Below are positions 12,881-64,000 of a stretch of 64,000 bases of DNA, in pieces. The notes under the pieces were generated by a model that had not been told where the DNA came from, made no database searches, and saw nothing but the letters and a program-made list of their open reading frames with translations. Made by a program: the position numbers and the translations under genes. The DNA lies in assembly GCF_030936135.1 (NCBI RefSeq), contig NC_082617.1:2724001-2788000 (forward strand). The letters are read 5' to 3'. Source of the stretch: Gavia stellata. Taxonomy: Eukaryota > Chordata > Aves > Gaviiformes > Gaviidae. Within the stretch, counting starts at the first letter, position 1. The number at the start of each line of letters is the position of its first letter.

Positions 12881-15800
12881 GTTGACTGAATCTAGGGATG
12901 GGCCACAGAGACTACGCTCCGAGTTCACCTAAGGGAAAACTTGTTGCCGCCTTTTCACAGGGCATCCGCACGTGCGATACGGCTGTCGTGATACTGGTCC
13001 CATTCATTCACCCTTCAGGGGCTCTGCTGGAGTGGGTGCCCGTCTTCTCAGGCCGACAGCCCTGCTCTGCTTTTTCCGATTTTATGGCAGTTGGTTTCAT
13101 TAGAAGATACTGCTTTTCCTTAAGATTGTTGTCCCTGCGCACTCTTAGCCTGATGCTGGCCGAGTTGCAAAGGTGGAATCTTTGTTAATGGTAAATAGGA
13201 ATCTGTAGGGAGGACATGACTGGCGCTTAAAAGCCCCCTTAAAAAAACAAAATTGATACCAGCAGCAAGAAGTATTTGAATTGTAAACTAAGCAAAATGT
13301 TTCAAGAAGTGATCAGAATCCTTTCTGCTAAGCATTTTCATCAGTGAGTTCTGTTTGGTCCAAACTGGAGCTGCATGGGCTGTAAGTGTGTGCTCCAGAG
13401 GAAGACTGCTGGGTTTGGGGTATCTCAGATTAATTCTGAGGCAAAGAGAAATGTTCTGCCATCATTCTGGAGCCAGAAAAATGGAAATCACACTTTCCAG
13501 CCTCTATTTCTTTAGGCTTCAGATATTGTTCCAATTAGTAGCTTTGCTGCTTCCTCCTTGAATTCCTTTAGGCAGGCTAGAAGATACTGTCCAGTCTTCC
13601 TGACTGTTCCTGAACCTCTTCTGAGAATGCTTTGATTTAGGATAGATCCTCTTCTAATACCTACAGAGTGCATCATACACACAGCTATGAGTCTTGATCG
13701 TGACCGTGGAGTTTCTTGGCGCGGTGCTGGGCATCTGTAATGGGGTTCCTGCAGCAAACCCTAAGGTCCCACTCCGAGGTAATGATCTGCGAAGGAACCA
13801 GTTAAAACAAATGCCTGTTTCAGTTGGGATCTAGAGAGGCTTGCAAACATGCCAGACCTCCGTAATGGATCTCTGGAGGGAGAACAGTACCTGGAGGAGC
13901 TCCAAGTCCCACCTTCTTCAAGCACATCACTAAAGAATAGCTCCCTCCTTCTCCCACTGTGCCCAGCGCTTTTGCTTGCAGGCCCCATGCTGTGCTGGGG
14001 ACAGCACTGGGTCACAGCCGGCTGTTTCTCTGCAGAGAGATGGATTGGCTTTTTAGACATGGTATTTACTGGGTATATTGGGAAAAACTGCCCTCTTTTG
14101 CATTTCTTACTGAGTTTTTCAGCAAGTAGATTTTTTTTTTCCACTCTCACAATGATTGTAACAGGATTTTATTCTCCTGCAGCCAGCTGTTAGCAATTAG
14201 CAACTTGATCCATTCAGTCCTGAGAACAGAGTTTAACACTTTCTTGCCTCTGTGAGGATGTTGCTAATCCTGTTTTTGCTGGTTTCAGGCTTGTGCTGTA
14301 GTTTTGGCACTTTCTGTATATGTGTGGGCAGGTCAGGAAGAAAGGCATGAGTACAGCAAGGAACTCTAATGCAGCTGAAAGAGCTGCAAAGAAAAGCATC
14401 GAGTCGTCTACCCAGGAAAAAACAAATCGTTAGGAAGATGATTTACAAGCAGTTTGTACAGAGGCTTGTATTTAGTGGTATATTCCAGTGTGTTCTAGCA
14501 CTTGGAAGTGTGCAGTTTGGGAAACCAATCTACTACTAGCTGAGATTTAGACTCAGCAGAAATCAACATCAGTAGTTCTTCAAACAGTGATTTCCGGCAG
14601 TATGAGCTCCTGAGTGGAGCTGAGGCTCCTCTAAATTGCGAGACGGGAGTGAAAAACACTCTTGGAGTCCTTGCTCAAGAGGAGCACTAGAAGATGAGTA
14701 ATGACACTGTTTGCTCCCTGTGTGCAGCACCTCTCCCAGGACTCCCAAACGTGCATTTTGGTGGTCCAGGACTGGGAACCAAGTGTGGTGGGAAGAGCAA
14801 ACCCAGCACAGTCTGAATGCAGCTGCGTAGGGCTGAACTGCCGGAAATAGTTCGTCACTGCCACTTACAAAGGTGAGAATTTGTCTTGCCGAACTGTGGC
14901 CACCTGGGAGTGTCCAGGCCAGCCATCTAGGTTCCCTTTGTCATCAGTGGAGATAGCCACATCCCGAGAGGATTCATCCTGCTTATCTTGGACACTTTAG
15001 GCAAGGGCCAAATTCAAAGCTAGCTTTTGTAGGCACAGAGCTGCAGACAGGTGAGCTCTAGAGCCAGCTCTCAAGGTTTCCTTTTCTCTCCTGGAGGCCA
15101 GGCTGGCCTTTATGGCCACAGCTTCCAGTTTTGGCTTGCGGTTCCCCCAAGCCACACTATTTTGGTGTGACCTGCTGAGCTCCACGTACCCATCAAGTCC
15201 TAGGAAGCCCCCAGTTCACAGGGTACTACCTGCAGCCCGCAGCATAGGGTGGGACAGATGACTGTCTGAGCCACCCCAACCCATACCTTTCCTCCAGTGC
15301 TGTTGCTGGCTCAGTGGCAGGAGCTGACATGGTGCTTAGGCGTTTCTATGGGACTTTACTTGTCCACCCTCCACCCCATTCCTTCTTCCCTCCTGTTATC
15401 TTCTACATTTTGATTGCTGCATTCAGGTGGCTAAATGGTGTGACTGGCTATGTGGCAGTACAAGAAGTGTAATTTAGAACATGGCATGAGCTTTGCATAA
15501 AGCAAATGGGCACTTAAATTACGGTGTTTGGTCTGTACCTGGTCAAATGAGATAATGCTGCTATTTGTGTTACACAGCACATTATTGCTGTGACATTGGC
15601 GTCTGTTGACATGACTCACTCGCATGTCATTTTGAGAGGATGAGAGAAACTTCGCACAACTACTGTATTGTCAAAAGCCAAGATCCTTATGCTGAGTTTC
15701 AGCTTAGTACCTTTCACTTGGGGTGGTGGCCGATCCCAGCTGGGCTGGGGGCTCTGTGCTGATGGCAGGGGATGGGTGCTCCTTTGTCCCTCTGCTCCAC

Positions 15801-18313
15801 AGCAGGCAGATGCCCAGGCATCTGTTGTTGATCCTTCTTTGATGGGCTTTTGGATCAAATGGGAAGCCAAGGCATCTGAACACTTACAGTGTTGTCTGGG
15901 TTGCTCTCATTTCTTTTTTGCTTCAACAGCAGGCTCTGGTCCTCCCCTAGCCATGTGCGATTGCTGTTTCAGTGCTCTCTGGCCACCCTGGCTGTGTTAC
16001 AGAGGGAAATCCCCGGGCATTTTGGTGGGTGCTAGCCTGCATCTTTACAGATGCCTGTTTGCCAGGATCTGTTTCTAGGCTCTGAAGGGGGTAATGAGGG
16101 CATGGAACACGTGTGTTCTCATCCTTTGCCATCTGAGGGCTCTAGTACAGCTGGCAGCTTTTAAACCTCCAGCTGAGAAGTCACCAGGGAGATATCTCCA
16201 CGCTGCTCTTCTCCTGCCAGGGTCTCCTCAGCATTGTACAGCTCTGTTCAGTGGCTGGTCCAGCATGGGGACCCAGCGGAAGGACCTTCTCTAGCCCAGG
16301 CTACACCTCCTCCAGAAACGTGGTTAAAGTTAAAGCCTTAATGTTCATGACACTCTCTCATGTCCTGCAGGAGGATGGTCTCCTCTAGTGCTGAACTCTA
16401 TGCAGTTCCCTTTGCAAGTCCTGCTTTGGGAGCCTCTGCAGCACCCTAGCAAATCACCTGCATAGGTGATTTAACATCCACCAGGTCTGTCTTCAAACTC
16501 TGCGAAAATGTCTCTACAAAATCTCCCTCCGCATGGCTGCAAGAAGTCTCTGCTCCATGGTACTTGCAGTCTGTCATGGGATGGTGGGAATTGGTGTGTT
16601 TGCATTAGAGATCACTGCCCTCCATTTCAGGGGGGAATAAATGACCCTGGATGCACACACATCTTGAATGCTTGGTCAGAACCTCTTCTGATTGCCAGAC
16701 CCTCCTGCTGAGATAAGGGCTACCTTTTCTCTCTAGTGCTCTGCTTTTGCACGTTCACCACTCAAGATGCCACAAAATCACAAACCCTGTGGTCACCCCG
16801 CTCCCAGCCTTGGCCAGGGTGCTCACGTGGAGCACAAGAGGTAGCTGAAGCAGGAGGGGTCTTGGCAATTTTAAGGTGGTTTTTGGGTTTGCTTGCGTTG
16901 TCGCATGGCTGGGCACAGCACCACCGGGCAGTATCCGCTGATCATTAGTTTCCCGTCCTGCATGAGCATTTGGCTCTTTTCCCAAGAAGGCCCTTAGTTG
17001 TTTTTCAGGCTCAGAGCCATCTTTTCTGACGGAATCCAGCAGGGACAATGGCCAGTAGCAAATCCTTAGGAAAGAGAATAAAAACAGGGCAAGCCTCAGT
17101 GATTCTAACCCTGATTTAGCTTCTGGGCGTCTAGCAATCTGCGGCTGGGGGATTTCCTGAGCCAAAAGTTTTACCTTCGGATTTAAGAAGCCATGGTGTA
17201 TCTTTCTGTTGTGAATATATCCAATTGTTTTGGTATCCACAGCAACTCACGGCTGTGACTTGTACAGTTTAATTATGTTGGGTGGAAAAAATACAGCCTT
17301 TTGTTACAAATCTCTGAGCTAACGGCATCTGACGCTCTTGCGTACATGTACGCACTGGCATAGCGATGGTCCCTTTTTTATCCTCTCTTCCTTTACTAAC
17401 AAATCCTAACATTCAGTTTTGCCTTTTTACTACCACTCTGAGGATTCTTGAGCAAACACCCTCTGGTCCTGGCAACTTTCCATTTATTGATTTGTTCTGT
17501 TTTCTTTTTGCCTGACATTTCAATACGAGGCAGAGCCTCTAACCTGCCTCTGTAAAGCTATCTTCCAGGATGGGAACCTCCCGAGGCTCTTTGTAGGACA
17601 CAAAGAATTCACATAACTGCTGATATGACCTTGTGTTCCTTTAGGTGTTATCATGGCTTTCCACTGAAATTGCCAATGTTTAAGCCCTTTGCTATTTTCC
17701 TTGTTTCCAAACAGGAAATTAAGTGTGCTCGCATGTGTGAGTGCACATGCTCTCTTGGCAGCAGTGTGGACATGTAGGGAGAGATTATTCTCGCCCTGTT
17801 TTAGACCTTTATCTTAAGGTTGTGTGACAAGTTCCAGAGGGCCCACTTGGCTACTTGGAGTAGCCAGCTGGTGCAGATAGAGGTGTGCATTGGGTGGATA
17901 AGCCCCACTTGGGGAGCCTGGTTGGACTATCCAGGTTCATTGTAGATACATCTTCAGTACTTGTTAATATAATAAGAAAAGTGAAGAATCGATGGGGGAG
18001 AGATTACTTTGCATTGGACTTGTTTAAGAGCAGTTAAGAGAATATGTCTGCACAGTTGTCATGGCAGCTGAGCTCCTAAAAGCTGAATTACATTAATAGC
18101 TTTAGAGCTGGTATGGGTAGTCAGGCAATCATTAGTTTTTCACTAAGCCTCTGATCAGGTGATGGGTCAGAGTAGGGTTGAGGTCAGGACACTCTTGAAA
18201 GCATGGAAGATTGCCCAACCCATCACGAGGCAATGACAATATAGCAAGTCTGCAGCACAGAGAAGTCCTGTATTTGGAGGACTCTCATCTTCTCTCTTTG
18301 CTTTGTCTTTCAG
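12881..18313. other. Non-coding, nothing recognised
   Basis: This is 5.4 kb upstream of the first receptor exon seen. No protein-like exon, RNA gene or intact mobile element is recognisable. By position it is either an intron following an upstream non-coding exon or intergenic sequence. Confidence 0.45.
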
Positions 18314-18315
18314 AA

Positions 18316-18360
18316 ATGTAGATGGCAGCTGCTGTCTTTGAAGGACTCGCGCCCATCTGA
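18316..18360 (+). promoter_or_regulatory. Two upstream ORFs in the 5'UTR
   Basis: Three bases into the exon an ATG is followed directly by TAG (18316-18321), a minimal start-stop element. The next ATG (18322) opens a 12-codon frame ending at TGA 18358-18360, 27 bases before the main ATG. Both would precede the receptor start on any transcript that uses this exon. Start-stop and short upstream ORFs commonly reduce downstream translation; that effect here is inference. Confidence 0.55.
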
Positions 18361-18387
18361 CCCTGCGCAGCGCCTCCGATTGCTACC

Positions 18388-49347
<30,960 letters not shown>

Positions 49348-50734
49348 CTCCAGAAAAGAGGCAAACTGTTGAGAACAGAGTGACTTTGGTGTCTCGTTGC
49401 CTGTACCTCACGGGAAGATGGTCAGGCCACCGTGCTCTCCTCCCTTGACTGTTCCATATTTAAGTTGAGAAGTCCATGGCAGCTGCTCATTCTATTGGCC
49501 ATGGTCTGACACACAGGACCAGAGGATCTCATTTGGTTGAAAAATCATCTCCTCTTCTGAATCATTTCCTGGGAATACTGTGAGAGGGGTTTTATTAGAT
49601 ACCCGTACACCTTTGGGCAAAACGAATGAGTAAAACTTTACGAGGACTTGGAGCTCTCTCCGGGGTGGAATAGAAAACTACCAGTTGGTGAGAGCACGAC
49701 CACTCAAGAACAGATTTCTAGAAGTAAAGACTTCAGTCTTCTAAAACTATTCCATTGAATCAAATGGAAGTCTTGTGCACATTAGCAAGTGTTTCTGTAT
49801 GCTTTTGCTACAGACAATATGTATAGTGAGAGACTAGAAATGTCTAGAGCTAGGGAATGGTTTAACAGACTTGAGAACTGACGGAGCTGGATTTAACAAC
49901 CCTTTGGAAGTAATGCTACCAGGGTCTACGGAGGATGCTGATACAAGAGTCCAAGATCATGTTCTTTTTTCCTGTGGTTGTTAAGCACTGCTTTTGTTAT
50001 ATATGTGCGTTTTCCCCACACTGGATTTTTTTTTCTAGAAAAAAAAAGTTTTGAAAATGAATGTTAAAGGTCATAGGAAGGTCACTGCGGTAGAAAATCT
50101 TCTTTTGACCTACAAATTAAGGCTAGGGTAGGGAGTTTGTATTGAAAAGTAGCTGATACTGTACTACTGTCACTATGTAGATTTATTAGCCTAATGAACT
50201 TGTAGCCACAATGGACTGATGTGCAATTAATCCTGTATAAGTACCCATTAATATGAGATCTCTAAGTCAATGCTGTTACATGTGCAGAGGGAACGTAGGT
50301 TTGTTGAAACCGAATGGCTGAGAGCAGAACCCGCTATGTCACTTGTCGTAGCTCATGCGAGAGGAAAAGGAGCAGAGTATGGGTTGTCCCCTGGCACGCG
50401 CGTGCGCACACGCACTCAGATACGTTATTTCTAGCATCAGCGGTTCCTCTTCAGGCCTGCAGCAGGGTCCGTGCTATCGGCCAGGCAGATGCACTTTGGC
50501 CCAGACTCCTTTATTGCCGTGATCAAATCTGGCATCGGGAGATGGGACAGACATATCCCCTTCGTTTGGGTTTGAGTTTTATTTTGGGTGCTCCCTGCAC
50601 AACGTAAGACAATTTACTCATTGAACTTGGGGTTGTTTTTTGTTTGTCGTGTCACAAACGGCTCATTCTCTGGAGGGTTCTAGAGGGCTCTGAAATCCAT
50701 TTGGAGTGAGTTAGAGAATTCAGCTCGTTTCTAC

Positions 50735-50740
50735 AATAAA
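50735..50740 (+). terminator. Candidate proximal polyadenylation signal AATAAA
   Basis: A canonical hexamer 1.4 kb after the stop codon. Use is unproven. Confidence 0.4.
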
Positions 50741-51677
50741 TCCATTGTGGATTTACCAGGTGCCTGGGGAATACTCTGCTATTCCCTCTCTAATCGTTTA
50801 GCAAGATACTTAGGACCAAACCAAATATTTCGTAAGCTGGGAGAAGATGAAAGCTCAGCACTTGGCTTTTTTTAAACAGCATCCAGCATAGCATATGTTT
50901 CCAGTAAAGATTATAAAGATAATTTTTATCTTAGCCACAAGCATGGTGTGAACGGCTGTCTGTCCTACGAGCTCTGTAAGAGGGCACTGCTGAGAGAGGG
51001 AATGTCAAAACTGTTATAACATGAGGATAATTGTTACATTGATAGAAAAAAGCCTCCTTCTGAATTGGCAGATGCCAGGATGGAGCATGACATGGCTGTG
51101 TCTGCTCCCCAGGCAGAGCAAGCTCCATTGGGAAGTTTCCCAGTTGCAGCTCACTGGATAGGACCATGCCCAGGTTGTCCTGCTGCAGACCCGGTGTGGG
51201 GTTCCCCTGGCTGCGTGTAGGTGTCTCGATCGAGCTGGTCCTCTGAGCCCCCTTTACGCGATAAGGAGCCGGAGGGTCCAAGTCATCTCATCTCCCTGCG
51301 AGGGCTACACGGGCTCAGGTGAATCTCACCCCCAAATAGGTATCTTTTTCCCCTTTGACTAGAGGGGCCCAGGGTGAGCTGCTGTTACACGTGTGCGCTG
51401 TCTGGAGCTGGGCGATGGGAGTCAAAGCCAGCGTGGTCCCTGCTGCAGCCTGTCGGGCACTGGTGGCTGGCAAACCGCGCATCGATTGTATTTCTGGAGT
51501 ATTTCTATCCTGTCCCAGAAAATGTACCCAAGTAATACGCAGCCGTGTGTGTGATCTCCTGTACTTCTAGAGACACCAGAGCGCTGTAACATCACCCGGA
51601 TGGGCTTTGTACTTCTGTTACGTCAGGATGTGCTGTTCCTCCATTGACATGTTGACATACAAAGTTTCTCTCTTATC

Positions 51678-51683
51678 AATAAA
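51678..51683 (+). terminator. Candidate distal polyadenylation signal AATAAA
   Basis: A canonical hexamer followed within 30-70 bases by T-rich sequence (near 51712), as expected of a downstream element. Use is unproven. Confidence 0.45.
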
Positions 51684-51965
51684 TTCTAATGATAACCTTG
51701 ACAAAAGTGAATTTCTACTTTTTTTACCCAGGTGTCTGCTCTGAGGACCGATATTTTGGTCTGATTATTCAGTAGCTCTTTGGTAAGTCTGTGAGCCCCA
51801 GGTTTGGAGTGAGCTTTGAAGGGAGTTTCTGAAAATGCTGGGAAGATGCTGGCCTGAGCCTCCTCAGGAGCCGAGGAGGATGATGGACCTGGAACAGCCT
51901 GGGATTGTTGTTTGGTGCCAGGAATACGGTGCTGCATTTCAGTAAGCAATTTTTTTTCATGTTCA

Positions 51966-52330
51966 TATTAAACTCGGAGGAAGATCTAGGCTGGGAGGGA
52001 CCTTTGTAGGTCTCTAATCCAATTGTCCACTAAAAGCTGAGCTAACTTGAAAGCTGCATTGGGGTGCTCTGGGTGTTCCCCAGCTGAGCTTTGAAGATCT
52101 CAAAGAATGGAGATGCCACCATGTGCCAGGGCTGTGTGTCTCCCGTGGGGGAGAACTTTCTCCTTGCGTCCAGTGGGCCTTCCCCTTGTTGCATCTTGTG
52201 CCTGTTACCTCTTGGTCTTCAACTGCGCACCTCTGAGAAGAGCCATCATACCCCTCACCACAGACCCATCCACCCTGCAGACCTGGGGTTGCTGGAGGGG
52301 TCTGCCCCTGTTAGAGCTCAGGTATTTGGG
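51966..52330 (-). mobile_element. Degenerate CR1 LINE 3' end
   Basis: Reverse-complement CR1 landmarks appear in order: 'aggctgggagggacctttgt', 'ggtctctaatccaattg', 'atggagatgccaccatgtgc', 'ggagaactttctccttgcgt' and 'cctgttacctcttggtctt'. Moderately decayed. Confidence 0.75.
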
Positions 52331-53311
52331 CAAACTCAAATATACTTATAAAGGCTGAAAATTCCAGATCTCCCAAAGTGTTTAGGTACCAAGGGCAAGA
52401 GTCAAAGCAGCATTTTTATCTCCTCAGATAGAATTTTGGGTGCAGTATAGGCACCTAAACAGATGAGAACAACCCTCAAATACTCTATGATTTTTGGTTA
52501 GTAGCTTTGAAACCTTAAAAAGATTCTGCCAGTCACGTGGCCGAGCTCTTCAACGCCATAGAGGGGCTTTGGCAGTGAAGCAAGCTTGCTGCTGGTATTG
52601 TAGTTGGTGGAAATGATGCTGGTCCTAACAGGCGTAGTGGTCCTTGACTTGAGGACCTACTGGCCACAGTGGCTGTTCAGCAAACAGGAGACCCGTGTCC
52701 TGGGCCTGCCTTCAGCTGGAGGGGGGTGAAACCCACCGCACACAAAACAACGCGTGTGAAGCAAGGTGGCGAAGTATTGCATCCTCAAACAGCCAGACTG
52801 GGAGGGCAACGAGGAGCAGGGAGAGGAGGGTTGAGCCTTCAACCGCAGCGCAGTGAGTCCCCGAACCTCTGCCTTGGGGTTTCCTCAACAGAAAGGTGTG
52901 CACGTGGCCCGGTGTGTGCAGACAGCGCTGGCCTGGCCTTGCGTGTGCTGCACCGGTGACTGGGGCATGCGCAGCCAGGCTCTCCCGCATTGCACGTGTT
53001 GGACGTGAACCACACCGTGAACAGGTATTTGTGCTAGAGCCGCTTATGGGGAACCGGTGGCGCTACTGTCCCAAGGGCTATGAGCCATCAGGAAACCTGA
53101 CAAATGCTGTAAAATCTCAGTGCTCATCCAAAATTTCCAGGTGGGGGAAAAAAAGATGCATCCAGAAAAACCTGACGAGCTGTATGCTGCAGCTGGAAGC
53201 ACTGTCGGGTACTGACATCACTCCCGGCAGCATCACAGAGGTTTCCCAGGCGACCGCATCGCGCTGCATCTCCTTCCTCCCACGCCCACCACCGAGAGCT
53301 GCCGCATTGCC
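52331..53311. other. Intergenic region and probable CIMIP2A promoter
   Basis: Sequence becomes richer in G+C and CpG toward 53311. No TATA box is obvious, which is usual for ciliary genes. An open frame at 52896-53378 overlaps CIMIP2A exon 1 in another frame and is not supported by any similarity. The transcription start cannot be placed from sequence alone. Confidence 0.45.

Positions 53312-64000
<10,689 letters not shown>

Larger units (their letters stand above)
49348..51700 (+). other. Probable 3'UTR of the DDR2-like gene
   Basis: There is no further coding exon. AATAAA signals stand at 50735-50740 and 51678-51683, so the transcript could end shortly after either. The end coordinate given assumes the distal site and is a guess without transcript data. 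A short alternating purine-pyrimidine stretch (about 50395-50415, CGCGCGTGCGCACACG-type) lies within. Confidence 0.55.

Overview
This is vertebrate, almost certainly avian, nuclear DNA. The coding sequence is split into short exons with GT-AG boundaries. The interspersed repeats are dominated by CR1 LINE fragments, both young avian-type 3' ends and older degenerate copies, and there is one LTR of the kind found in bird ERVL-type elements. There are no operons, bacterial promoters or CRISPR arrays.

Layout. Positions 1-18313 hold no coding gene I can support. They contain a 93-bp tandem duplication (8722-8905), one CR1 3' end (10840-11055) and a pyrimidine-rich block (12240-12880). Positions 18314-51700 hold one complete plus-strand gene, a discoidin domain receptor tyrosine kinase with 16 coding exons (ATG 18388, stop 49345-49347, 873 residues, all junction phases consistent). 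Its introns carry several CR1 copies, a broken copy of its own kinase exon 13 (about 39333-39440), and a 1.2-kb C+T-rich tract in intron 11. Positions 51700-53311 are intergenic with one CR1. From 53312 to beyond the window end lies a second plus-strand gene, CIMIP2A (FAM166A), of which exons 1-5 (259 residues) are visible. Its introns hold two old CR1 fragments and an antisense solo LTR.

The two genes have unrelated jobs. The first is a collagen-activated receptor kinase at the cell surface; the second encodes a ciliary microtubule inner protein. The receptor is the main interest. Its sequence mixes DDR1-like and DDR2-like features, and its neighbour belongs to the 9q34-type chromosome segment. 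That segment is the third member of the MHC paralogon, whose other members carry DDR1 (6p21) and DDR2 (1q23). I infer that it is a third vertebrate DDR paralogue ('DDR2-like'), absent from mammals as far as I know.
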